Positions 50,134 to 59,382 of a stretch of DNA of 64,000 nt are shown here, one piece after another. Each line of letters starts with the position of its first letter. Positions within the stretch are counted from its first letter, which is position 1. The notes beneath the pieces were generated by a model. It did no database searches. It was not told the DNA's origin and saw only the letters and a list, made by a program, of their open reading frames with translations. Source of the stretch: Chloroflexota bacterium (GTDB lineage Bacteria > Chloroflexota > Anaerolineae > Promineifilales > Promineifilaceae); assembly GCA_014584575.1 (NCBI GenBank), contig JACTMP010000078.1:62001-126000 (forward strand), read 5' to 3'. The position numbers and the translations under genes were made by a program.

Positions 50134-51087
50134 ATGTTTTATCTCTTTCACGGCAAGGACAGCCATTCCCAACATGAATATCTGGCGAAGTTGACGGCCA
50201 AATTGGGCGATCCGGCGATGCTGGATTTGAATACCACCCGTTTGGCGGGGAATGTGACGTTCAGGCAGTTGGAAGAGGCAACGGCCGTGATGCCTTTTCT
50301 CTCCAAATACCGGCTGATCCTTGTCAGCGGACTGTTTGCGGCCAAACCCGATAAAAAATTCATGGATCAGTTGGCCGCCTACCTGCCGCAAATGCCGGAT
50401 ACCGCCCGCCTTGTTTTCCTGGAAGCTGACGCCCTGCCTGCCAACCATGCGATGGTGAAACTGGCCGAACAAAGCGAAAATGGGCATGTCAAGCAGTTTG
50501 ATCTGCCGGAGGGCCAGGCGTTGGAAAAGTGGATACGGGATGCGGTAGAGGAGCGGCACGGCCGTATCCAACCCCATGCCGTTCACCTGTTGGCGGCCAA
50601 CATCGGCAGCAATCTGGCCGCCCTGGGCAACGAATTGGAAAAACTCATCCTCTACAAAGGCGAAGGCGAAGAAATCACCGCTGCCGATGTCACTTTGCTC
50701 AGTCCCTACTCTGCCGAAACCAACATTTTTGACCTGGTAGACGCCATTGGCAGCCGCAACAGCAAACGCGCCTCCCTGCTCTTGCAGCAAAAATTTAACG
50801 AAGGCGCCGACCCCTTTTCCCTCTTCCCCATGTTTGTGCGCCAGTTTCGCCTGCTCATTCAGGTGAAAGAACTGGCCGAAACAGGCAAACGGCCGCCCGC
50901 CATTACGCAGGAACTCAAGCTACACAGCTTTGTGGTGGGCAAGCTATACCAACAAAGCCAGGGTTTCAGCCTGCCACAACTGGAACAAATTTACCGCCAC
51001 CTGCTGGACATTGACGTGGGCGCCAAAACCGGCCGCCAGGATATGACCACCGCGCTTAATTTGTTGGTAGCGGCGTTGACGCTATAA
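50134..51087 (+). CDS. holA: DNA polymerase III delta subunit
   Basis: 317 residues. MFYLFHGKDSHSQHEYLAKLTAKLG opens the AAA+-like domain I; LPFLSKYRLILVSGLF-type strand, LVFLEADALPANHAMVKLAEQ, and the helical ILAANIGSNLAALGNELEKLILY, ETNIFDLVDAIGSRNSKRASLLLQQ and FSLFPMFVRQFRLLIQVKEL segments match HolA. It is the clamp-loader subunit that opens the beta clamp (dnaN is 22 kb away here). Domain III ends with DIDVGAKTGRQDMTTALNLLVAAL, the common terminal helix. No ribosome site is visible because the upstream sequence is a GACAC repeat, which is unusual for a replication gene. Confidence 0.9.
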   Translation: MFYLFHGKDSHSQHEYLAKLTAKLGDPAMLDLNTTRLAGNVTFRQLEEATAVMPFLSKYRLILVSGLFAAKPDKKFMDQLAAYLPQMPDTARLVFLEADALPANHAMVKLAEQSENGHVKQFDLPEGQALEKWIRDAVEERHGRIQPHAVHLLAANIGSNLAALGNELEKLILYKGEGEEITAADVTLLSPYSAETNIFDLVDAIGSRNSKRASLLLQQKFNEGADPFSLFPMFVRQFRLLIQVKELAETGKRPPAITQELKLHSFVVGKLYQQSQGFSLPQLEQIYRHLLDIDVGAKTGRQDMTTALNLLVAALTL

Positions 51088-51093
51088 AGAAGG

Positions 51094-51152
51094 GAGATTG
51101 GAGATTAGAGATTGGAGATTGAGCGAATCTCCAATCTCTAATCTCCAATCTC
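51094..51152. repeat. GAGATTG-unit hairpin, 27-bp perfect arms
   Basis: The arm at 51094-51120 (four GAGATT units) is the exact reverse complement of 51126-51152; loop GAGCG. It occupies the gap between holA and the amine oxidase gene. Confidence 0.8.
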
Positions 51153-51168
51153 AGATACGGAGTATACG

Positions 51169-52614
51169 ATGCCCCCAATTGACTGTTTAGATCTCCTCAA
51201 AAACGGCCTGCCGCCCACCGGACAGCCGCCGCGCCATATCATCATTATCGGCGCGGGCATGGCCGGGCTGACGGCCGCTTTGCTGCTGCAAGAAGCCGGG
51301 CATACTGTCACCATCCTGGAAGCGCAGAACCGGTTGGGTGGGCGCATCTACACTTACCGTGACTTTCCCGCCCCACTTTACGGTGAATTTGGGGCCATGC
51401 GTTTCCCGCGCCAGCACGCCCTGGGGCAGCATCTGATTCACGAGCGGTTTAAGTTGGCGACACGGCCGTTTCCCATGTTTGACGAGGACACCTTTATCTA
51501 CCTCAACGGTGTTGGGCAGCGTCGCAGCCAGTTCCATCCCGCCAAAGCCAATTTCAAGCTGCCCGCCGATGAGCAAGACAAACTGCCAGAGGAACTGCTA
51601 AAAAGCGTGATGCAGCCGCTCATTGACCTGATTGAACAAGAACATGGTTGGGATCAATTGATTGAACAGTACGACTCCTGTTCACTGCTCCACTACTTGC
51701 GCCAGAGTAAGCTGAGCGACGCTACCCTGCAAATGGTTGGCCCGCTGCTGAATCTGGAAGGGCGGTTTCATTTTTCGCTGGTGGAGTGGTTTTCGCATTA
51801 TCACGAGAATGTTTTTGGCGACCTGGTCTACATTGTGGACGGCGCGTCCACCTTGCCGGAAGCGTTTGCCCCCTATCTGATGCCCGCCATCCGCCTGGGT
51901 GCGGAAGTTCACGCCATTGAACAAGACGAGAGCGGCGTCAGGGTGCATTTCCACGACAGCACCGGGTACTCCCAAACTGTGCGCGGCGACGAATGTGTCC
52001 TGACTGTGCCCTTTGTGCTGCTGCGCCACATGGAGATCACCGGCCTGGATGAAAACAAGTGGTATACCATGCGCAACGTCTATTACGGCCGTGCCCACAA
52101 AATCTTTATGCAGTTCAGCGAACGGTGGTGGCAAAACAAGTACCAGATCACACACGGCGTCACCGTTACCGACCTGGCCATTCGCAACGTCGTCTACACC
52201 CCCGCCGGGCAGGATGACCGCTTTGGCCGGGGGCTGATTATCGGCTCTTATGCCTGGGAGCAGGACAGCATGGCCTACAGCATGTTGACCGAAAAGCAGC
52301 GCATTGCCCAGGCGCTGCAAGACCTGTGCAAAATCCACCCCGAAGCCCGCGACACCTTTGAATTTGGCATCTCCCACGACTGGTCACTCGACCCCTATGC
52401 GGGCGGCATTGGGCCATTGTTCCGTCCGCACGAGATGAGCGGCCGTTTCTATGACAACATCGTCCGCCCCGTCCACCGTCTCTGGTTTGCCAACGACGCC
52501 TGCGACCGCCGCCACCGCCGCTGGATTGAGGCGGCCCTGGTTGCCGCCGTCAAAAACGCCTATGCCCTCCACCTGGGCCTGCGCAACGAAGTGCCGCTGG
52601 ACATACACGAATAA
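51169..52614 (+). CDS. FAD-dependent amine oxidase
   Basis: 481 residues. The N-terminal dinucleotide-binding motif [42 protein letters not shown] is the flavin amine oxidase/L-amino-acid oxidase opening. [19 protein letters not shown] is the second FAD contact seen in L-amino-acid oxidases, and the C-terminal [36 protein letters not shown] closes the FAD site. It oxidatively deaminates an amine or amino acid to give peroxide and ammonia. No Tat or Sec signal is evident, so it is probably cytoplasmic. ATG 51169 follows the GAGATTG hairpin and ATACGGAGTATACG, which provides a GGAG. The substrate class (amino acid versus polyamine) cannot be fixed. Confidence 0.88.
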   Translation: MPPIDCLDLLKNGLPPTGQPPRHIIIIGAGMAGLTAALLLQEAGHTVTILEAQNRLGGRIYTYRDFPAPLYGEFGAMRFPRQHALGQHLIHERFKLATRPFPMFDEDTFIYLNGVGQRRSQFHPAKANFKLPADEQDKLPEELLKSVMQPLIDLIEQEHGWDQLIEQYDSCSLLHYLRQSKLSDATLQMVGPLLNLEGRFHFSLVEWFSHYHENVFGDLVYIVDGASTLPEAFAPYLMPAIRLGAEVHAIEQDESGVRVHFHDSTGYSQTVRGDECVLTVPFVLLRHMEITGLDENKWYTMRNVYYGRAHKIFMQFSERWWQNKYQITHGVTVTDLAIRNVVYTPAGQDDRFGRGLIIGSYAWEQDSMAYSMLTEKQRIAQALQDLCKIHPEARDTFEFGISHDWSLDPYAGGIGPLFRPHEMSGRFYDNIVRPVHRLWFANDACDRRHRRWIEAALVAAVKNAYALHLGLRNEVPLDIHE

Positions 52615-52654
52615 GTTCACAATATCGGCAGTGATAAACAATAAGAACAAAAAG

Positions 52655-53182
52655 ATGATCACAATTCGGCAGGAACAAGTGGGGGATGAGACGGCCGTGT
52701 ACCACGTAAATGAAGCGGCGTTTGGCCGGGCGGCAGAGGCTGATCTGGTGGTTGCGCTGCGGCGGCGGGCGCTGAAACAGCGGGGGGTGGTCACATTGTC
52801 ATTGGTGGCGGAACGGGCGGGGGAGATCGTGGGGCACATCCTCTTTTCGCCGGTGACGATTACGGATGAGGCGGGTGGGGTGGTCACGGCCGTGGGACTC
52901 GGCCCTTTGGCCGTATCACCACACTGCCAGCGGGAGGGCATCGGCTCTCAATTGACACAAACCGGCGTGGAGATGCTGCGGCAGGCAGGGCATGAGATTT
53001 TGATCGTACTCGGCCACCCCGAATACTACCCGCGTTTTGGTTTTGCTCCGGCCAACCCGTTCGGCATTCGTTGGGAAATAGAAGTGCCCGATGAGGCGTT
53101 TATGGTGATGGCCTTAAAACCAGGGGGACTGGATGGGGTAACGGGTATTGTCCGCTACCAGCCGGAGTTTACGGGTGTTTAG
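52655..53182 (+). CDS. GNAT N-acetyltransferase
   Basis: 175 residues from ATG 52655; sequence before it in the frame is the amine oxidase gene read in another frame. ITIRQEQVGDETAVYHVNEAAFGRAAEADLV is the N-terminal strand-helix, and LGPLAVSPHCQREGIGSQLTQTGVEML is motif A with the Q/RxxGxG/A acetyl-CoA loop. GHPEYYPRFGFAPANPFGIRWEIEVPDEAFMVMAL is the closing part typical of the YhbS-like group. It acetylates a small amine or a protein N-terminus in the cytoplasm. It sits 41 bp after the amine oxidase and 38 bp before an M42 peptidase on the same strand. Confidence 0.88.
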   Translation: MITIRQEQVGDETAVYHVNEAAFGRAAEADLVVALRRRALKQRGVVTLSLVAERAGEIVGHILFSPVTITDEAGGVVTAVGLGPLAVSPHCQREGIGSQLTQTGVEMLRQAGHEILIVLGHPEYYPRFGFAPANPFGIRWEIEVPDEAFMVMALKPGGLDGVTGIVRYQPEFTGV

Positions 53183-53219
53183 GTCGCCTAAAACCGTGAA
53201 TGATGCAGGAGAAAAGCAG

Positions 53220-54269
53220 ATGATGGATCATCCGGCCGTCAAATTATTGACCGAATTGTTAGCCGTACCGGCCCCTTCGGGGTGGGAAAGCGGCCTGACG
53301 GCCGTCGTGCAGCGGAAGCTGGACGAGATGGGGTATGCCCATGAGAAGGATGCAGCGAGTAATGTGTTGGTGCGGTTAGACGGCCGTGACCCCACCGCCC
53401 CGCTTTGTGTGTTTGCCAGCCATATGGACGAGATTGGTTTTGTGGTGACGCGCATTGAGCCGGACGGCCGTTTGCGTGTTGACCGCAGTGGTGGCCTGTT
53501 GCCCTGGAAACTGGGCGAGTCGCCGGTGAGCATCTTGGGGGACAATGAGACGATTACCGGCGTCCTCTCTATGGGATCTACACATGGCGATGAATTGGGC
53601 GAAAAAGCGATTGGCTGGCCGGATGTAGCCATAATAACCGGCCTGTCACCGGCCCAGTTGCAGGCCCGTGGGGTGCGGGTCGGTTCTCCCGGTGTGCCGG
53701 TAGCGGCGGAGCGTGGCCCTTACCTCTTTGGCGATCCGGCCGATCCGCTGATTGCGGCCTGGACATTTGACGACCGGGGCGGCGTGATGACGCTGCTCCG
53801 GCTGTTGGCGAGCCTAAAGGCCGAGGGGGTACAACCACATCACCCGACCATCATCGCCTTCGTCACCAGCGAGGAGTTGGGCGGGCATGGGGCCAAACAC
53901 CTGGCGCGGCAGGTGCAGCCGGAACTGTTTGTGGCGGTTGATGGTGCGCCCATCCCGGCGGGCGTCCCCTTGCAGATTGACGGCCGTCCGGCAATCTGGA
54001 GTAAAGACCGGTTAGCCACTTATGATCAGCGGCTGCTGCAACAATTTTGCCAGGCGGCGCTGGCGGTGGGCACGGAATTGCAGACGGCCGTGTATGATGG
54101 CGCCGCCAGCGACGCCAGCCTGCTGGCGTATGCCGGTCTGGCCCCGCGTATCGCCTGCATTGGGCACGTCCGCGAAAACAGTCATGGCTATGAAGTGGCG
54201 CGTCTGGCGGTGTTTGATAATTTGCTCAAGACGTTGCTGCAATTTCTCAAGACAGGGCCGGATGTGTAA
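53220..54269 (+). CDS. M42-family metallo-aminopeptidase
   Basis: 349 residues from ATG 53220 (AGGAG at 53207-53211). AVPAPSGWESGLTAVVQ opens the family; VFASHMDEIGFVV carries the first metal His and Asp; WTFDDRGGVMTLLRLL the bridging Asp; IIAFVTSEELGGHGAKHLA the Glu-Glu catalytic pair; VAVDGAP the next Asp; and IGHVRENSHGYEVA the last His. PDZ-like inserted segment ~70-165. M42 enzymes are large self-assembling cobalt/zinc aminopeptidases (TET-like) that finish protein degradation in the cytoplasm. It is third in a plus-strand run with the amine oxidase and acetyltransferase, a hint of amino acid/peptide breakdown (inference). Confidence 0.92.
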   Translation: MMDHPAVKLLTELLAVPAPSGWESGLTAVVQRKLDEMGYAHEKDAASNVLVRLDGRDPTAPLCVFASHMDEIGFVVTRIEPDGRLRVDRSGGLLPWKLGESPVSILGDNETITGVLSMGSTHGDELGEKAIGWPDVAIITGLSPAQLQARGVRVGSPGVPVAAERGPYLFGDPADPLIAAWTFDDRGGVMTLLRLLASLKAEGVQPHHPTIIAFVTSEELGGHGAKHLARQVQPELFVAVDGAPIPAGVPLQIDGRPAIWSKDRLATYDQRLLQQFCQAALAVGTELQTAVYDGAASDASLLAYAGLAPRIACIGHVRENSHGYEVARLAVFDNLLKTLLQFLKTGPDV

Positions 54270-54293
54270 TTGCTTGCCTGTGTTAGTAATCGG

Positions 54294-55175
54294 TTATTGG
54301 TTGGGTTCGTATACCCGCACATAATCTACCAACATCCGTTGCGGGAAGGTGGTGGTTTTGTCCGGGTAGCCGGGCCAGGTGCCACCCACGGCCAGATTCA
54401 ACAGCATATAAAAGGGATGGTCGAATACCCAGGTCGCCTCGGCCGGTAAGTCGTCGGGGGTGACGGTGTGGTAGTGAATGTCATCCACATACCAGCGGAT
54501 TTCGGTCGGCTCCCATTCAATGGCAAAAACGTGGAAATCATCGGTCACCGGTTCGCCCATGTCGTAGGAGGCGGTGATGCCTTCGGGGCCAGAATAGCCG
54601 GGGCCGTGTACCGTGCCATGCACAATGGTTGGCTCACGGCCGATGTGTTCCATGATGTCAATTTCGCCGGCGGTGGGCCACGCTTTTTGGAAGATGTTAT
54701 TGCCCAACATCCAGAAGGCGGGCCAGATGCCCTGGCCAAAAGGGACTTGGATACGGGCTTCGACACGGCCGTACTCCACTTCCACCTTTTCTCTGGTAAT
54801 GAGGCGGGCGGAGGAGTACGGCCGTCCGCCCGAAAGCCCCTTCAATGCCTGAATCACCAGTTTGCCATCTTCAATGAAAGAATTTTCCGGCAGATCGGTG
54901 TAATTTTCCCATTCGGCATTACCCCAACCGCCACCGCCGGTTTCATGTGACCAGTATTCCAGGTTAATCTCCGGCCCGTCAAATTCATCCTGCCAGACCA
55001 ACGTCCAGCCTTCTTTCATCCATTCGGGGGTGGGTGTGGGCAATGGGGTAGCCGTGGGTGTCGGTTCTGGCGTGGGCGTGGGTTCTGGGGCCAATGCCCC
55101 ACAACCAACCAGCGCCAAAACGGGCAAAACCAGAAGAAGAACCAAAAAAGGGAGAGGGGGTGTATTGTTTTTCAT
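54294..55175 (-). CDS. GH16 endo-beta-glucanase lipoprotein
   Basis: 293 residues from ATG 55175; upstream codons in the frame lie in a dispersed repeat. The type II signal peptide is MKNNTPPLPFLVLLLVLPVLALVGC with the lipid Cys at 25. A Thr-Pro linker (PEPTPTPEPTPTATPLPTPTPE) follows. The GH16 domain begins WTLVWQDEFDGPEINLEYW. The catalytic motif is EIDIME, with the nucleophile Glu171 and acid/base Glu176. WYVDDIHYHTVT and LLNLAVGGTWPGYP are later family markers. It would be anchored outside the membrane and cut beta-1,3- or beta-1,3-1,4-glucans such as laminarin or lichenan. The GH3 gene upstream could finish the products inside the cell. Confidence 0.93.
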   Translation of the reverse strand: MKNNTPPLPFLVLLLVLPVLALVGCGALAPEPTPTPEPTPTATPLPTPTPEWMKEGWTLVWQDEFDGPEINLEYWSHETGGGGWGNAEWENYTDLPENSFIEDGKLVIQALKGLSGGRPYSSARLITREKVEVEYGRVEARIQVPFGQGIWPAFWMLGNNIFQKAWPTAGEIDIMEHIGREPTIVHGTVHGPGYSGPEGITASYDMGEPVTDDFHVFAIEWEPTEIRWYVDDIHYHTVTPDDLPAEATWVFDHPFYMLLNLAVGGTWPGYPDKTTTFPQRMLVDYVRVYEPNQ

Positions 55176-55186
55176 ATCATCATTTT

Positions 55187-55345
55187 CGTAGGGGCGGGAC
55201 AGGCGGGTGTGGCCTTGTCCATTCACCAACACCGCGTCCCCCGCCTGTCTCGCCCCGCTTTGTCTAATACGGCGCGGGGGCGAGATGGCGCGGGATGATG
55301 TTTTGGGCTGTGGCCACGGTGTTACCGCGCCATCCCGCCCCTACG
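55187..55345. repeat. 159-bp bounded element, copy 2 (inverted relative to 6615-6764)
   Basis: Starts CGTAGGGGCGGGACAGGCGGG and ends ATGGCGCGGGAT...CCATCCCGCCCCTACG. Both ends match the opposite ends of the copy at 6615-6764. Lies between GH3 and GH16 genes and precedes the GH16 start. Confidence 0.65.
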
Positions 55346-55361
55346 GTACGTCATTCGCTAT

Positions 55362-58040
55362 TCAGCCACCACGCCGGGCTAAATCGGCGTTGATGGCGAC
55401 CAGTTTTTCATGGGTGATGATGTTGGGCACAAATCCGGCGATCTGTTCCAGCGTCAAATCCATGGCCATTTGTGCCTGGGGATGATCGGCCATGCCGCTG
55501 AGGTGTTTGTTGAGCACCTGTGCGCCAATGTCATCATCCAGCAGTTCACGCAGGGTCAGGCCCACGTGCAGCCTGGTGGATTTGTCCAGCGGGTCCAGGA
55601 CGCGCCCTTCACCGGCCCAGTTGAAAGCAGTTGTCAGGCGAATATCCTGCGAGGAACGGCCGACATGGATTTCAAATTCACCCGCCTCGGCCACCCAACC
55701 CGGTTTGGCCGGGTCATAGTAGGCCAGGGCGGATTCGTCCAGCGCCAGGGTGACGGTTTGCGTCTGCCCCGGTTGCAGGCTGATTTTGGCGAAGGCCTTG
55801 AGTTCTTTATACGGCCGTGCCAGTTTCGCCGCCACATCGCGCACATACACCTGCACCACCTCCTGCCCGGCGCGGCTGCCCGTGTTGCTCACATCCACGC
55901 TCACTTCGATTTTGTCACCCGGTTTGAAAGAGTCGCCATTCAACCGTAAGTTGCTGTATTCAAATGTGGTGTACGACAGCCCATGCCCAAACGGGAAGAG
56001 CGGAGCCACCTCTTTCTTTTCGTAGTAGCGGTAGCCGACGAAGATGCCCTCACCGTACAAGACGTGGCCGTTTTCGCCGGGGTAGTTGATGAAGGTGGGG
56101 TTGTCTTGCAGCCGCACGGGGAAGGTTTGCGGCAGACGACCGGAGGGGTCACATTCGCCAAACAACACATCGGCCAGAGCGTTGCCCGCTTCCTGGCCGG
56201 GGTACCAGGTTTGCAAAATGGCGGGGGCGTCATTGACCCAGGGCATACTGACCGGTGAACCGGTATTGAGGACGACGATGGTGTTGGGATTGGCGGCGAG
56301 CACGGCCGTGATCAACTCATTTTGCTCACCCGGCAACTCCATGTGCGGCCGGTCATAACTTTCACTCTCCCATTCGCCGGACAGCCCGGCAAACACAATG
56401 GCGACATCACAGGTGGCGGCTAACTGGGCCGCCTGGGCGATGGGGTCGGCGGGCACCGGCGGCAGGCAGCCGACGCGCCAGACGCGCAGCCCGGCGTTGC
56501 GGGCGCTGTATTCGATGACCAGTTCGGCCGGCTGCCCTTCTTTGAGTTCTACCTGCCCGCGCACTTCGGTGCTGGCCTGGTGGAAGTACAGTTCGCTTTT
56601 GGTTTGCTGTGTCCAGTTGTCAATGAGCCGTTCGCCATTGACCAGAAGGCGCGTCAAACCGCCGCTGACCAGGCTGAAGGTATAGACGCCGCTTTCCGGC
56701 GGGGTGAAGGTGGTGGTGTAGCGGATGGAAAATTGTTCACCAATCCCGGCGGGCATGTCGTTCATGGGGAAGATTTCTGCTTTGCGGGCGGGTTGGGTGA
56801 CGGTCGGTTGACCAGACAGGTCGTAATTATTGTAAATGTTGGCCGTCCAATTGTTCGTCCAGGATGTGTCCAATTTGGGTAGCAGTTTGAAGGTGGTGGG
56901 TGTGCCGATGGCGTAGTGTACGGCCGTGCGCTCCCCTGCCGCCCCTTTGATCCCTTCCAGATGGGAGATGGCGTAATGGGCGGCTACCTGGGCGCTGCCG
57001 CCACCCATGATGGGCGTCCAGCGAGCGCCTGCGCCGATGACGGCGATGGAGTGGACTTTTTCCTTGTTGATGGGCAGCAGGTCGTTTTCGTTTTTGAAGA
57101 GGACAATGGCTTCGGCCGCGGCGCGGCGGATGAGGTCGCGGGTTTCGGGGCGGTCGTCAGCAAATTCCGGCGGCAACTCAGGTTGATCAAAAACGCCGGT
57201 GCGGAACATGGTGCGCAGAATGCGGCGCACTTTGTCATCAATGAGCGCTTCGTCCAGTTCCCCTTTTTGCACCATCTCCGCCAGGTGTGTACCCATGAAA
57301 CGGGCCGGGCCGGGCATCTCTAAATCGAGGCCACTGGCGGCGGCGTTATTGCTGTAGCTGCCCCACCAGTCGGAGATGACCGCGCCATCAAAACCCCATT
57401 CGTCTTTGAGGATGTCTTGCAAAAACAGCTTGCTTTCGCTGACGTAGGTGCCGTTGACTTTGTTGTAGGAGGACATGAGCGTCCAGGTTTGGGCTTCCTG
57501 CACGGCCGTCTGGAACGGCCGTAAATAAATCTCGCGCAGCGCCCGTTCGCCAATGTCTGAACTCATGCTGTGCCGCTCAAATTCGGAGTCATTGCCGACG
57601 TAATGTTTGACGCAGGCGGCCACGCCCTGGCTTTGCAGCCCTTTGATGTAGGCGGCGGCCAGGTCGGCGGAGAGCAGGGGGTCTTCGGCGTAACATTCAA
57701 AGTTACGGCCGTTCAGCACCCCGCGATGAATGTTGACCGTTGGCGCCAACAGGACGTGCGCCCCTTTGGATTTCACCTCAGCGGCCAACGCCTGCCCCAC
57801 TTCATACAGCAAATCGGTGTTCCAGGTTGCGCCTAAGGCGATGCCCACGGGGAAGGAGGCGGCGGTCGTGTCTCCGCCCATATCCGCGCCGCGTGCCCCA
57901 TTTGGCCCATCCGTGACCTTCATCTGCGGAATGCCGACGCGCTCAATCGGCACCGTCGTCCACATATCCTTCCCTGCCACCAACGCCATCTTTTCCTCCA
58001 GCGTTAGCCGGGACAGTAGTTCGTTAATTTTTTCTTCCAT
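55362..58040 (-). CDS. GH3 beta-glucosidase with PA14 domain
   Basis: 892 residues from ATG 58040, supported by GGAGAGAGAA. The N-terminal GH3 barrel has [49 protein letters not shown] and the nucleophile Asp224 in [10 protein letters not shown]. The second alpha/beta domain includes [30 protein letters not shown]. A PA14-like insert (~395-545; [36 protein letters not shown]) resembles that of clostridial and fungal beta-glucosidases. A fibronectin III-like C-terminal domain ([23 protein letters not shown]) ends it. No signal peptide, so it is cytoplasmic: it splits beta-linked oligosaccharides after uptake. The GH16 lipoprotein gene follows on the same strand beyond a repeat element. Confidence 0.94.
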   Translation of the reverse strand: [892 protein letters not shown]

Positions 58041-58098
58041 TTCTCTCTCCTCATGTAATTGGTATTGCCTGAGACGGTGGCCTAACCAATAGATAGTT

Positions 58099-59301
58099 TT
58101 ACTCAATTGTTTCCCATCCGATAAATCCCGAACTATAAGGTTTGGCTTCTATTTCCGATACGCGCACCAACTTTTTTGTGGAAATATGAAGTAGCCACAA
58201 TGTACGACTTGTTTCAGATATGTCTTCTGATGCCCATTCCAAAAATGCTATCCATTCTCCTTGTGGGGATATTGACACAAGTTCCAGGTTATGACCCGTG
58301 TACAAATGTGTTGATTGACCAGAACTTACATCTACTCTGTAGATTTCATCTTGCGCCACGCCAATTTGGTCTTCAAAATAAAAGTGATCGCGATTTAGAC
58401 GAGGTTCATGGTCTATCAGATAGTAAATTTGCTGGCTGTCTGATGACCAAAGAGGTGTCGCGATGTCCCCCTCGGCCGAATTTACAACTACTTGGGTTTG
58501 CCTGGTCTGAAGGTCAATGAGCATCAACAAGGAGTGATACTGGTCCTCGGGAGAATATTCATCTTGCACAAATGCGATGTGCTTCCCATCAGGAGACCAT
58601 TTCATATAAGCTGCCCCACCAGCCAACTCCACGACTTCTTGTTCTGGAGGGGTCAGACTGAGTGTTCCAGTAAAGATTTTTTCTATGGCTAGGGAAGGTT
58701 CCTTGATCACAAAAATGCCCCCATTTCCATCACAAAAACCGATTCCCCAAAGCCCAGTCACAATTGCAGCTTCATCAGGCGACCAGCTTAACCCCGTCTC
58801 ACATTGTAGAAAATCTACACCACCAGAATGAAGAGGAGGAAGAGGTTGGAGTAAGGCATCTGTCGTCGAAAACTGAAAAATACCAGCGGTTTCATAACCT
58901 GTTCGCCTTAGCAGGATGTAGTTACCATACGGAGACCATTCAAGAGGCATATACTTTACCTGATATGAGGTGCCTTGATCTAGTAGTGCTTCCTCATGGT
59001 TTATCAGGAGTTGTGGGAAATCACCATTTGGAAATGCTGTTTTTAGCCCAGTGGTATCAGCAAATGCGATCTCTCCATTATTGTTATCAAAGGTTGCTGA
59101 CAGTATTTTACCCTCTGGTTGAATATCCAGTGGATGGGACTGTTTTGAAGAAATATCGAATCTGTACATCCTATCCACATCCCAATATAAAACTGCCTCT
59201 TCCGTTTGAACTTGCGTGGCTGAAAATACAGCCCATCCAACAGAAATCAATACCAGCACTACAATGATAATCACTACAATTTTCATCCGCGGGTTGGTCA
59301 T
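58099..59301 (-). CDS. Membrane-anchored TolB-like beta-propeller protein
   Basis: 400 residues from ATG 59301; a TTG start at 59364 is less likely. One N-terminal membrane anchor, IVVIIIVVLVLISVGWAVFSAT, precedes an extracytoplasmic domain with repeated WD40/PD40-like blades, each with SWSPDEAAIVTG, MKWSPDGKHIAFVQDE, LWSSDSQQIYYLID or VSISPQGEWIAFLEW. Such TolB-like propellers bind partner proteins or peptides; no catalytic motif is seen. The DNA is visibly more AT-rich than its neighbours and contains no ACGGCCGT octamer, so it may be recently acquired. It ends 58 bp before the GH3 ATG on the same strand, but any functional link is unproven. Confidence 0.75.
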   Translation of the reverse strand: MTNPRMKIVVIIIVVLVLISVGWAVFSATQVQTEEAVLYWDVDRMYRFDISSKQSHPLDIQPEGKILSATFDNNNGEIAFADTTGLKTAFPNGDFPQLLINHEEALLDQGTSYQVKYMPLEWSPYGNYILLRRTGYETAGIFQFSTTDALLQPLPPLHSGGVDFLQCETGLSWSPDEAAIVTGLWGIGFCDGNGGIFVIKEPSLAIEKIFTGTLSLTPPEQEVVELAGGAAYMKWSPDGKHIAFVQDEYSPEDQYHSLLMLIDLQTRQTQVVVNSAEGDIATPLWSSDSQQIYYLIDHEPRLNRDHFYFEDQIGVAQDEIYRVDVSSGQSTHLYTGHNLELVSISPQGEWIAFLEWASEDISETSRTLWLLHISTKKLVRVSEIEAKPYSSGFIGWETIE

Positions 59302-59382
59302 TTTCTGTGTTTCATTAAGTTGATCTCTAAATTGCCTCTGGATGGTTGCTATGAAATGTGCCAACGGCCGTCAAACCCAAAG

